Shown here one piece after another: positions 51,927 to 60,788 of a stretch of DNA of 64,000 nucleotides. The stretch's first letter is position 1; each line of letters opens with the position of its first letter. This stretch comes from Flavobacterium pisciphilum (GTDB lineage: Bacteria > Bacteroidota > Bacteroidia > Flavobacteriales > Flavobacteriaceae). The stretch covers positions 434,001 through 498,000 of the forward strand of contig NZ_JAJJMO010000001.1 of NCBI RefSeq assembly GCF_020905345.1. Direction: 5' to 3'. The notes beneath the pieces are model-generated. The model worked only from the letters and a program-made list of their open reading frames with translations. It had not been told where the DNA came from and did not search any database. A program made the translations under genes and the position numbers.

Positions 51927-54341
51927 ATGAAAGCAAACGTAATCATATTCTTTTTTTTGATAGTACTTGTAGTTTCAAAGACAACTGCTCAAAACAAATC
52001 GGTCACAATCTCGGGAATGATAAAGGACAAGAATTTAAAAACATCTATTGCCTATGTCAATATCACGTTAAAATCATCCAAGAATCAGACATTTGTTGCT
52101 GGAGTAGTTAGTAATGAAGAAGGACGTTTTACATTTTCAAATATTAACTCTGGAAATTATATACTAGAGATTAGTTTCATAGGGTATAAAACCAAAACAC
52201 AAGCCTTATTTGTTGGAACATTATCAGACTATCTCGATTTATCGACCCTAGAACTTGAAGAGGATATTAATGCTCTAAATGAGGTAATAATAAATGCGTC
52301 TAAAGCAGACGAGGTAAGTTCTAAAATGGATAAAAAAGTCTTTTCTGTAGCCGATAATATTACCCAAAGTGGTGGATCAGTACTGCAATCTATGCAAAGC
52401 CTTCCAGGCGTTACAGTCCAAGACGGAAAAGTACAGTTGCGAGGTAACGATAAAGTAATGGTTCTTATTGATGGAAAACAAACTGCACTAACTGGTTTTG
52501 GTAACCAATCAGGATTGGACAATATTCCTGCATCAGCCATTGAAAAAATAGAAATCATAAACAATCCTTCTGCTAAATTTGATGCTAATGGCAATGCTGG
52601 TATTATTAATATTGTTTACAAAAAAAACAAACAAGAAGGCTTTAACGGAAAAGTAGGTATTGCCTCTGGATACGGCGCCTTGTGGCAACGTAAAACCAAT
52701 TTACCTACAATACGCCCTCAATACGAAGTTACTCCTAAAATAAACCCTTCGCTTTCGCTTAATTACCGTAAGAATAAAATAAACACGTATTTACAAGCCG
52801 ATTATTTATATACAGAAACGCTAAATAAAAACGAATTTGTTACCCGAACTTATGATGATGGCACAGTTGTAAACCAACAGACTAAAAGAAATCGTAACAC
52901 TCATTTTACAACTATTAAAACTGGAATTGATTGGAATTATAATGAGCAGAATACATTTTCGTTTTCAGGTATGTTTGGAAGTGAAAAGATTATTGATAAT
53001 GGAGATCAACCTTTCTTTAATCAAGACTACTCGCAACGTTTACGCCTATGGCAATTTTTAGAAGATGAATTAAAAACAACTGCAATGCTATCAGCATCTT
53101 ACCAGCATAAATTCAAAGAAGCTGGACATAAACTAAATGCAGGAATTAATTATACCTATCATAGAGAAGATGAAAAATATTTCTTTGATAACATTATGCC
53201 CACTTTTACTGGTAAAGACTCTTTTAAACTACTTTCTGACGAAAAAGTAATTGATATAAATGTCGATTATATTCAGCCTTTAAAATACGGACGTTTTGAA
53301 ACAGGATTAAAATTTAGAAATAGAGAAATTCCAACAAACATGCAGTTTTATCCAGGGATAAATTCTCCTTTAGATCCTGATGCAGGTGGCTGGGCTACTT
53401 ACAAAGAAATTATTCCTGCATTGTATGGAAACTATATCTTTGAAAACAACAAAATCGAAGCCGAAGTTGGTCTGCGTGTAGAATATGTAAAATTGCAGTA
53501 CGATGTAAACCCAGATCATCCTACATACAAAAGTGATGGTTATGACTATACACAGCCCTTCCCTAGTGTGCGATTTGGATACAAGATTAACGATACTAAT
53601 AAATTAACTGCTTTTTATAACCGTAGAGTCGACAGACCAAGTGAAGTAGACATCCGAATTTTTCCAAAATATGATGATGCTGAAATTATAAAAGTGGGGA
53701 ATCCTGCCCTTAAACCTCAATTTACTACTGCATTTGAGCTAGGGTATAAAGCAACTATTGGCAAAGGATATTTATTTACATCACTCTACCATCGTTTTGT
53801 AAACGGAACAATTAGCCGAATTGCTACAACTGCTCCGGGGAGTAATCTCATTTATGCTGTGTTCCAGAATGCAGGCAAAAGTTCTTCTACTGGTGTAGAA
53901 ATGGTATATTCTAAAGAAGTTAATTCATGGTACTCTTTTAATCTAAATGGAAACGTATACCAGAATGAAATAGATGCATTTACCGTGACAAATTTATACC
54001 CTGTTCCAACGATCTACTTTGGCGAAAAACAACGAATTGTTTCTGGAAATGCAAAATGGAACAATACTTTTCAGTTTAATAAAACGGTTAGTGGGCAATT
54101 ATCAGCAGTATACCTTGCTCCTGATGTTATTCCGCAGGGAAGAATAAACTCTCGTTTCTCAATAGATTTAGGGGCTAAAAAATCAATACAAAAAGGAAAA
54201 GGTGAAATTTTCCTTAATGCAACCGATATACTAAACACACTTGTAATTAAGAAAGAAATACAAGGTAATGGATTTAGCTACAACAGCAAAGATTACTACG
54301 AAACGCAAGTTGTCCGATTTGGGTACAGTTATAAATTTTAA
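51927..54341 (+). CDS. Outer-membrane beta-barrel family protein (TonB-receptor-like)
   Basis: Outer-membrane protein of 804 residues. Signal peptide about 1-22 (IIFFFLIVLVVSKTTAQ), a carboxypeptidase-regulatory-like domain (about 26-110, VTISGMIKDKNLKTSIAYVN; GNYILEISFIGYKTKTQ), a plug-like domain (about 130-240, LQSMQSLPGVTVQDGKVQLR, GNDKVMVLIDGKQTAL) and a long barrel of the OMP_b-brl_3 type ending in RFGYSYKF with a terminal Phe. Such proteins are typical for Bacteroidota and import or sense unknown ligands. It lies 9 bp before the COG4705 gene, so they share a transcript. Confidence 0.9.
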   Translation: MKANVIIFFFLIVLVVSKTTAQNKSVTISGMIKDKNLKTSIAYVNITLKSSKNQTFVAGVVSNEEGRFTFSNINSGNYILEISFIGYKTKTQALFVGTLSDYLDLSTLELEEDINALNEVIINASKADEVSSKMDKKVFSVADNITQSGGSVLQSMQSLPGVTVQDGKVQLRGNDKVMVLIDGKQTALTGFGNQSGLDNIPASAIEKIEIINNPSAKFDANGNAGIINIVYKKNKQEGFNGKVGIASGYGALWQRKTNLPTIRPQYEVTPKINPSLSLNYRKNKINTYLQADYLYTETLNKNEFVTRTYDDGTVVNQQTKRNRNTHFTTIKTGIDWNYNEQNTFSFSGMFGSEKIIDNGDQPFFNQDYSQRLRLWQFLEDELKTTAMLSASYQHKFKEAGHKLNAGINYTYHREDEKYFFDNIMPTFTGKDSFKLLSDEKVIDINVDYIQPLKYGRFETGLKFRNREIPTNMQFYPGINSPLDPDAGGWATYKEIIPALYGNYIFENNKIEAEVGLRVEYVKLQYDVNPDHPTYKSDGYDYTQPFPSVRFGYKINDTNKLTAFYNRRVDRPSEVDIRIFPKYDDAEIIKVGNPALKPQFTTAFELGYKATIGKGYLFTSLYHRFVNGTISRIATTAPGSNLIYAVFQNAGKSSSTGVEMVYSKEVNSWYSFNLNGNVYQNEIDAFTVTNLYPVPTIYFGEKQRIVSGNAKWNNTFQFNKTVSGQLSAVYLAPDVIPQGRINSRFSIDLGAKKSIQKGKGEIFLNATDILNTLVIKKEIQGNGFSYNSKDYYETQVVRFGYSYKF

Positions 54342-54350
54342 AAAGTAACT

Positions 54351-55094
54351 ATGAAAAAATTACCTAAAATTACGATTGCATTTTGGATTATTAAAATTTG
54401 TGCCACTACTTTAGGAGAAACTACTGGTGATTTAATGTCTATGACTCTAAATATAGGCTATGGTTGGAGTTCTATCATTCTTTTGCTTTTATTTATAATT
54501 GTTTTATCAGCACAATTAATTTCTAAAAAACATATTCCACCACTTTATTGGGCTGTTATATTAGCAACAAGTACAGCTGGAACTACCATGTCTGATTATA
54601 TGGATCGTACTCTCGGTCTTGGCTATGCAAAGGGATCCATGCTATTAGTTATACTCTTAGCTTCAACTCTTTTTCTTTGGAAGAAAACAGAAAAGTCATT
54701 AAACATTACAACCATAAATAGTTTCCGAGGAGAAATATTCTACTGGACAGCAATCTTATTCTCGAATACTCTAGGAACTGCCTTAGGAGATTTTATCGCT
54801 ACTAATACTGGACTAGGTTTTCTTGGTGGTGCTCTTTTAATAGCAAGTTTGCTCTTAATCATTGCTCTATCCTATTACTTTCTTACAGTCTCACATATTG
54901 TATTATTTTGGCTGGCTTTTATTCTCACACGCCCATTTGGCGCAACATTTGGTGATCTACTTACGAAACCAATTGAAAAAGGAGGTTTAAATTTAGGTAC
55001 AATTGGCTCGTCGTTACTTTTATTTATTATTCTTTGTAGCTTAATATTTTTTTCTAATTTTAAAAACAAAAACACTGAAAAAGTTGCAGTTTGA
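54351..55094 (+). CDS. COG4705-type membrane protein with a four-fold internal repeat
   Basis: Integral membrane protein of 247 residues with eight predicted helices. Four internal units each carry G-x3-(G/S)-D: Gly22/Asp27 (TTLGETTGD), Gly77/Asp82 (TAGTTMSD), Gly142/Asp147 (TLGTALGD) and Gly197/Asp202 (PFGATFGD). Each is followed by G-x-G or GG and a hydrophobic helix. Four acidic sites in the membrane suggest a cation path, but the function of the family is not known to me. Encoded 9 bp after the outer-membrane barrel gene; a lipid kinase follows. Confidence 0.85.
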   Translation: MKKLPKITIAFWIIKICATTLGETTGDLMSMTLNIGYGWSSIILLLLFIIVLSAQLISKKHIPPLYWAVILATSTAGTTMSDYMDRTLGLGYAKGSMLLVILLASTLFLWKKTEKSLNITTINSFRGEIFYWTAILFSNTLGTALGDFIATNTGLGFLGGALLIASLLLIIALSYYFLTVSHIVLFWLAFILTRPFGATFGDLLTKPIEKGGLNLGTIGSSLLLFIILCSLIFFSNFKNKNTEKVAV

Positions 55095-55188
55095 AATCCA
55101 AAAAATTCTACTTAAAATTTAAAACTATTTTATTCATTAAAAATATTTAGATTGCAAACAGTATCTTTACAAACAAATTTTTAGAATA

Positions 55189-56070
55189 ATGACATACATC
55201 CATTTTATAGTTAACCCGATTTCGGGAAATGGTAAACACAAAATTACAGACACATTTTTAAGAAATACTTTTCCAAGTTCTGAGTTTAAAATTGAAGTTG
55301 ATAATACAAATCATAAAAAACACGCCATCGAACTAACGAAGGCTGCTGTTGCCAATAACCCTGACTACATTGTAGCTTGTGGAGGTGATGGTACTATAAA
55401 TGAAGTTGCATCTTGTCTGATTGGTACTTCTATTAAACTAGGTATTATTCCTGTTGGATCCGGAAATGGTTTGGCTTCAAATTTAAATATCCCTAGAAAC
55501 TTTGAAAAAGCAATCGAAATTATTCGAAAAGGAGCTGTATCTACCATTGATGTGGGTAAAATAAATGATCATTATTTCTTTAGCAATACCGGAATCGGGA
55601 TTGATGCTTTAATCATAAAAAAATACGAACACTCAGGAAATCGTACGCTTATTGCTTATGTAAAAGCTTCTTTATCTTCTAGTTTAGAATTTAAAACTCG
55701 CAATACGTTATTGTCTTTTAATGATAAAAAGATAAATGCAAAACCATTCTTATTGTTCATTTCTAATTCAAATGAAATGGGGTATAATATGAGCTTAACG
55801 CCAAAAGCAAGTTTAAATGATGGTTGGTTGGATTTAATTATTGTTCCTAAATTATCATTTATCAAAAAAATGGCTTTGGGATATCATGTATTGCGCAATA
55901 GTGTTGAAAAATTTAGAAAAGCGGAGCATGCTCTAATACAAAATCTTGATATTGAAGTTCCTGATGCTACACAACTGGATGCTCAAATAGATGGTGAATC
56001 ATATATTTTTGACACCAATAAAATCAACATATCAATTATTAAAAACGGACTTACAGTTATAACTGACTAA
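55189..56070 (+). CDS. Diacylglycerol kinase family lipid kinase
   Basis: Soluble kinase of 293 residues of the DagK/YegS/sphingosine-kinase superfamily; phosphorylates a lipid alcohol. Nucleotide-binding motif VACGGDGTINEVASC (about 64-78), IPVGSGNGLASNL with the conserved G-S-G-N-G, and the C-terminal metal-linked segment DAQIDGE. The N-terminus HFIVNPISGNGKHK is standard. Distance to the COG4705 gene is 94 bp with a possible -7 box (TATCTTTA at 55162). In this context it may adjust membrane lipids under the upstream two-component system. Confidence 0.92.
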   Translation: MTYIHFIVNPISGNGKHKITDTFLRNTFPSSEFKIEVDNTNHKKHAIELTKAAVANNPDYIVACGGDGTINEVASCLIGTSIKLGIIPVGSGNGLASNLNIPRNFEKAIEIIRKGAVSTIDVGKINDHYFFSNTGIGIDALIIKKYEHSGNRTLIAYVKASLSSSLEFKTRNTLLSFNDKKINAKPFLLFISNSNEMGYNMSLTPKASLNDGWLDLIIVPKLSFIKKMALGYHVLRNSVEKFRKAEHALIQNLDIEVPDATQLDAQIDGESYIFDTNKINISIIKNGLTVITD

Positions 56071-56092
56071 CGAGATTCGTTTATTTATAAAA

Positions 56093-56115
56093 CAGCATCC
56101 ATTTTATGGATGCTG
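56093..56115 (-). terminator. Hairpin between convergent lipid kinase and DUF1963 genes
   Basis: CAGCATCCAT (56093-56102) pairs with ATGGATGCTG (56106-56115) around TTT. The minus-strand side is T-rich (TTTTATAAATAAACG), so it serves mainly the DUF1963 gene; the plus side lacks a U-tract. Confidence 0.65.
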
Positions 56116-56165
56116 ACTATTCAAATTAAGAGCAAATAGCTCTATTGTCACTTACCAAATTGAGA

Positions 56166-56864
56166 CTAATAAAAATCACAATAATACCTCCATTCATCCG
56201 TCTTTGAGTTTTTAGCTAAAAAAATAATTCCATTATCTACAATATTCAAATTAGCTTTTTCATCCGAAGAAACTTGAATTAAAAACTCAAAATCATCACC
56301 AAAATAAATTCCAGATTGGCAAAATGTTGGGTACCCTCCTACCTTATGTCCAAAATTATTCTCTACCATATCATAATAATCTTCGATTACACCAGAATTT
56401 TCAAGTTCTAAGATTTCATCTTCAATTTCATCTGGTATTCCACAATCATCCCAAACAGGATAATCTTCCTCTATAATTTTTGGTTGTAATGGGAATGCTT
56501 TTATATGAGAATTCTCGTTTGTTAACTCTTTAACAATTAGCTCATCTGTTTTTTTATACGTTCTAATGAGCCAATTAGCACCATTTTCTGTTAGATCAAA
56601 AGGCAAATCGGCAGCTATAAAAATGGTTGCTACTTTTATGTCGGATAAAGCACTGGGTACAAAAGGAAGATCTTCAAAACAAAGCTGCATTAAGGGCAGC
56701 ATTAAATTGCCTTTATCGTCTTTTGGAATTTCTTCATTTTCAGCATATAAATAAACACGTCCAATCCAACTTTCATTAACTGAATTTGTTGGTTTAAATC
56801 CTCCTGTAGTAAATGTCGTTGCTCTCTTAGCGAGTTGATTTTTTATTGATTTTGCGTCAGTCAT
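56166..56864 (-). CDS. DUF1963 (YwqG-like) family protein
   Basis: Cytoplasmic protein of 232 residues. Family motifs: WIGRVYLYAENEEIPKDD, MLPLMQLCFEDLPFVPSAL and FGHKVGGYPTFCQSGIYFGD, the last being the conserved H-K-(L/V)-G-G-(Y/H)-P-x-F-x-Q core; then FLIQVSSDEKANLNIVDNG. No activity is established for the family. Stand-alone, convergent with the lipid kinase gene. Confidence 0.9.
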   Translation of the reverse strand: MTDAKSIKNQLAKRATTFTTGGFKPTNSVNESWIGRVYLYAENEEIPKDDKGNLMLPLMQLCFEDLPFVPSALSDIKVATIFIAADLPFDLTENGANWLIRTYKKTDELIVKELTNENSHIKAFPLQPKIIEEDYPVWDDCGIPDEIEDEILELENSGVIEDYYDMVENNFGHKVGGYPTFCQSGIYFGDDFEFLIQVSSDEKANLNIVDNGIIFLAKNSKTDEWRYYCDFY

Positions 56865-57144
56865 ATTTGTAAGAATAATAAATCAAATATACTCAAAAAT
56901 TGATATACAGTATATACTTTACTATACTATTTCCTTTTATAAATAAATACTCTAAATATAAACGGAAACCTTAGTTCTGACAACTGCAACATTCTTTTTC
57001 TGGCTAATAGCAACATACGAGTAAAACCTAATTTATGAAGAAAATAGCTCCTAAAGTACTATATGTCATTAAACTAAAAAAGAACTGTTGCCAAAAATAA
57101 AAAAAAATTTAAGACCTAAAATTATCATAATTAACACCATTTTA
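56865..57144. other. Divergent spacer before the siderophore receptor
   Basis: AT-rich stretch without coding potential or strong repeats; the receptor promoter lies at its right end (57145-57166). Confidence 0.3.
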
Positions 57145-57166
57145 TATATTTGTAATCAGTCTAAAT
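57145..57166 (+). promoter_or_regulatory. Receptor promoter with a Fur-box-like palindrome
   Basis: TATATTTG (57145-57152) matches TAnnTTTG. Overlapping it, 57148-57166 is an imperfect 19-bp inverted repeat (ATTTGTAAT-C-AGTCTAAAT), similar to sites in front of iron-regulated genes. The ATG is 37 nt past the -7 box. Confidence 0.5.
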
Positions 57167-57189
57167 AAGGATAACGAATTAATTTTTCT

Positions 57190-59571
57190 ATGAAAACAAT
57201 AACCAAAACACTTAAAAACAATGTTTTAGCAAAAGTGTTTCTTGTGTTTCTTGCACTCTTTCTCTGCTCAGAAACAGCTTTTTCTCAATCTCATTTGGGA
57301 ACAATTACAGGTAAAGTAATTTTAAAAGACGGAAATTCTGTACAAGGTGCTAGAGTGAAAATTTCTGAATTAAATAAAATAACAACAACTGATTCTGACG
57401 GGAAATATGAACTTAAAAACATTCCTTTTGGAAGTTATGTCGTTGATGTTCTTATGAACGGGTACGACTCTTCACCACTACCTGTATTGATAGATCAGAA
57501 TACTACTTCTGTTAATCTTGATTTTGAACTTTCTTATACTTCTCAAAAGCTAGAAGAGGTAATTGTGAGTTCTGGTGGAAATAGATTTGCGAGGAAAGAA
57601 AGCGAAGAGGTTTCGAAAATGAACCTGCGAAATATGGAAAACCCACAAGTTTATACTATTGTAAGCAAGGAACTTATGAAAGAACAAGTTGTAACTGATT
57701 ACAATAGCGCTTTTAAAAATGTCCCTGGTGCAGGTATCGCCGAGGTTAGAAACCAAGGAAGAACTACCAGTATTTCAAGAGGTTTTGCAACGCCTCAATT
57801 GGTAAGAAATGGTGTGGGAAGTTTTACTTATAATACAATTGACCCAGCAAACTTAGAGCGTATTGAAGTTATTAAAGGCCCATCGGCTACTTTGTTTGGT
57901 AGTACAATTTCTTCTTTTGGAGGTTTGTTTAACAGAGTAACAAAAAAGCCTTTTGATTTCTTCAAAGGTGAAGTTGCATATTCTACTGGTGACTGGGATT
58001 TAAATCGTTTTACTGCTGATATAAATACACCTATCAATGCTGAAAAAACGGCTCTTTTTAGAATAAATACTGCTTTACATAGTGAAAGAAGTTTTCAGGA
58101 CGCAGGGTTTAATAAAAGCTTTTTTATCGCACCAAGTTTTTCTTATCAAGTAAATGAAAGATTGTCTTTACTTATTGATGCTGAATTTAGCGCTTCAAAA
58201 GGTACCTCACCTACTAGATTGACTCCGTACTCGGGCAAAGACGCTACAGCAAAAAGCATTACAGATTTAGGAATTCCGTATAAACTTTCATTTGCAAATA
58301 ATACAGTTAATTATACAGGACAGCAATACAATATATTCGCGCAATTAAAATATAAAATATCTGATGCTTGGACTTCACAGACTATTGTCTCTCGTACAAA
58401 ATCATCTTCTGAAGGATATACTGTAGCTTTAACGGCTATCAGCAACGAAACATTGAGACAAACTGTTACAAATCAAGATTACCCTTATTATGGAACTGAT
58501 ATTCAACAAAACTTTAATGGTGATTTCAAGATAGGTAAATTACGCAATAGAGTTGTTGCTGGTTTTGACTTTTATAGTCTTCGTGCAACCCGCAATGATG
58601 CATCGATAAACATGCCTGCGATAAACTTCAAAAAACCTGGTGATGCTTACAACAATTTTAATGCTGCCAAAATAGAACCACTATTTGCAACTGCTAAATA
58701 CAACAATTTTGTATCTAATAACGAACGAACATATAGTGCATACGTTTCGGATGTATTGAATGTTACAGATAAATTAATTGTAATGGCTGGGGTAAGAGTT
58801 GACAGATATATTAACAAAGGTGTTTATTATCCTAGTCGTGATTCTATTGCAGGAAGCTATAATCAAACTGCATTTTCTCCTAGATTTGGAGCGGTTTATC
58901 AAATTATTAAAGATAAAGTATCTGTTTTTGGAAATTACATGAACGGTTTTAATAATGTTGGAGGATCAGACTTTAGCGGAAATACATTTAAACCCAACCA
59001 AGCAAATCAATTTGAAGGTGGTTTTAAATTTGACTTTAATAAAATCAGTGCTACTTTTAGCTATTATGATATTAGTGTGACAAATATTACTCGTGATGAT
59101 CCTGATCACATAAATTTTCAGATTCAGGACGGAACACAACTTAGTAAAGGTTTTGAAGCCGAACTTATTGCAAATCCAATTCGCGGCTTAAATATCGTTG
59201 CAGGTTATACATATAATGATAGTAAGTATACTAAAGCAAATGCGACAATTGATGGATTGCGTCCTACGACTGCTGGCTCCCCAAGAACAGCAAATCTTTG
59301 GGCTAGTTACCGACTCGTTGAAGGTCCAGCATCTGGTCTTGGAATAGGATTTGGAGGGATTTACGGAAGTGAATATTACCAAACAAATACTACTGCCTTT
59401 AAATTTAGTATTCCATCTTATACCGTTTTAGATGCATCTGTATTTTATGACAGACCAAAATATAGATTGGGTTTAAAAGTTGATAATCTTACAAATGAAA
59501 AATATTGGTCGTACCGTTTAGCAGCGCAAAATCCTACAAGAATTACAGGTAATATTACATTGAAATTCTAG
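57190..59571 (+). CDS. TonB-dependent siderophore receptor
   Basis: Outer-membrane active transporter of 793 residues. Signal peptide about 1-33 (FLVFLALFLCSETAFSQ), carboxypeptidase-regulatory domain about 40-115 (TGKVILKDGNSVQGARVKIS), plug domain about 145-250 (VDPANLERIEVIKGPSATLF is the conserved region in form DPANLERIEVIKGPSATLFG), and a 22-strand-type barrel ending KNITLKF-like with terminal Phe (NITLKF). FhuA/FoxA-type siderophore receptors have this plan. It is followed by a PepSY membrane gene, which is the common partner for iron uptake in Bacteroidota. Confidence 0.93.
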   Translation: MKTITKTLKNNVLAKVFLVFLALFLCSETAFSQSHLGTITGKVILKDGNSVQGARVKISELNKITTTDSDGKYELKNIPFGSYVVDVLMNGYDSSPLPVLIDQNTTSVNLDFELSYTSQKLEEVIVSSGGNRFARKESEEVSKMNLRNMENPQVYTIVSKELMKEQVVTDYNSAFKNVPGAGIAEVRNQGRTTSISRGFATPQLVRNGVGSFTYNTIDPANLERIEVIKGPSATLFGSTISSFGGLFNRVTKKPFDFFKGEVAYSTGDWDLNRFTADINTPINAEKTALFRINTALHSERSFQDAGFNKSFFIAPSFSYQVNERLSLLIDAEFSASKGTSPTRLTPYSGKDATAKSITDLGIPYKLSFANNTVNYTGQQYNIFAQLKYKISDAWTSQTIVSRTKSSSEGYTVALTAISNETLRQTVTNQDYPYYGTDIQQNFNGDFKIGKLRNRVVAGFDFYSLRATRNDASINMPAINFKKPGDAYNNFNAAKIEPLFATAKYNNFVSNNERTYSAYVSDVLNVTDKLIVMAGVRVDRYINKGVYYPSRDSIAGSYNQTAFSPRFGAVYQIIKDKVSVFGNYMNGFNNVGGSDFSGNTFKPNQANQFEGGFKFDFNKISATFSYYDISVTNITRDDPDHINFQIQDGTQLSKGFEAELIANPIRGLNIVAGYTYNDSKYTKANATIDGLRPTTAGSPRTANLWASYRLVEGPASGLGIGFGGIYGSEYYQTNTTAFKFSIPSYTVLDASVFYDRPKYRLGLKVDNLTNEKYWSYRLAAQNPTRITGNITLKF

Positions 59572-59628
59572 ATGCTTCATCTAGTCATTTCTAATGATAT
59601 TATTTACATTTGGATTTTATTATAAATT

Positions 59629-60741
59629 ATGACCAAAAAGTTTAAAAAAGCAATAAGACAAATACATTTGTGGCTCGGTTTAGCATCGGGCCTCATTGTT
59701 TTTATAGTGAGTATAACCGGATTTCTTTATGTTTTTGAAAATGAAATCCGTGAGTTTTCACACAAAGAATACTTGCATGTACCAGCCATGCAAAAAGATT
59801 TTATAGGTCTTAAACCTATAATTGAGAATTACGAGCGTTTGGAGCCAAAGCAAAAAATAGCTGCTATAAAAATAATTAAGAATGAACCCAACGCAACGGT
59901 TCAAATTTCTACTAAGAAGAAAAAAACATATTATTTTAATCCTTATGACGGAACTTTAGTCAACCAAAAAGGAGCTGATTGGCTGAATATTGTTTTAGAA
60001 ATCCATCGTACCCTCTTACTGGGAGAAGTTGGTGGACTCATTCAAGCTTGGTCGATAGTTATTTTTCTTATTATCTTAATAACTGGGCTTATATTATGGT
60101 TCCCAAATCAAGTACGCTTATTAAAGCAATCGCTAACAATAAAATGGAGTGGTTCTTTTAAAAGAGTTAATTTTGACTTACATCAAGTTTTAGGATTCTA
60201 CGCATCCCTTTTTTTACTTATAATTGCTTTTTCGGGAATCTATTTTAAATTTGATACTCCCAAAGATATAGTAGGCTTAGTTACTGGATCTACTTTAAGA
60301 AAAGGGGATGAAGTATTGAATACCAAAAAAATTGATTCTACAACAATTCCTGTTCGTTACAGCCAAATATATGAAGATGTAAACTCCAAATATCCGGGTG
60401 CCACTTCAATATCATTTTCAATTAGAAAAACTGGAGAACTTAGATTAAGAATGATTTATCCAAATAAATGGGCAAGAAATCATAACATTATGTTCTATGA
60501 TGGAAAAACAGGTCAATTATTACGAACTAAACTTTACAAAGACAATAATGCAGCTGATCTTTATGAAGCAAGCAATTATGATTTGCATACGGGCGAATTT
60601 TTTGGTCTTACTGGAAAAATAATTTGGAGTATTGTCAGTTTAATTGGTGCATCCTTAACCATAACTGGATTTATTATCTGGTGGAAAAAAGGAAAAAAAT
60701 CCAAATCAAAAAAGGTAAAACCTAAAAAAGCCTTTAGATAA
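59629..60741 (+). CDS. PepSY-associated TM protein (siderophore-iron reductase-like)
   Basis: Inner-membrane protein of 370 residues with four helices: about 12-35 (LWLGLASGLIVFIVSITGFL), about 140-162, about 190-210 (FYASLFLLIIAFSGIYFKF) and about 335-358 (IIWSIVSLIGASLTITGFII). Periplasmic PepSY-like region between helices. Conserved histidines on the helices (RQIHLWLGL, LEIHRTLLLGEVG, DLHQVLGFY, DLHTGEFFGL) are candidates for haem binding, as expected for a reductase that releases iron from siderophores. 57 bp after the receptor gene. Confidence 0.9.
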   Translation: MTKKFKKAIRQIHLWLGLASGLIVFIVSITGFLYVFENEIREFSHKEYLHVPAMQKDFIGLKPIIENYERLEPKQKIAAIKIIKNEPNATVQISTKKKKTYYFNPYDGTLVNQKGADWLNIVLEIHRTLLLGEVGGLIQAWSIVIFLIILITGLILWFPNQVRLLKQSLTIKWSGSFKRVNFDLHQVLGFYASLFLLIIAFSGIYFKFDTPKDIVGLVTGSTLRKGDEVLNTKKIDSTTIPVRYSQIYEDVNSKYPGATSISFSIRKTGELRLRMIYPNKWARNHNIMFYDGKTGQLLRTKLYKDNNAADLYEASNYDLHTGEFFGLTGKIIWSIVSLIGASLTITGFIIWWKKGKKSKSKKVKPKKAFR

Positions 60742-60751
60742 CAAACCTTAT

Positions 60752-60788
60752 AAAACGTCTTAAGTTATACATTAACTTAAGACGTTTT
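60752..60788. terminator. Bidirectional terminator overlapping the end of the ABC permease gene
   Basis: AAAACGTCTTAAGTTA (60752-60767) pairs perfectly over 16 bp with 60773-60788 around TACAT. The right arm contains the stop and last codons of the permease gene on the minus strand. T-runs follow on both strands. Confidence 0.85.
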
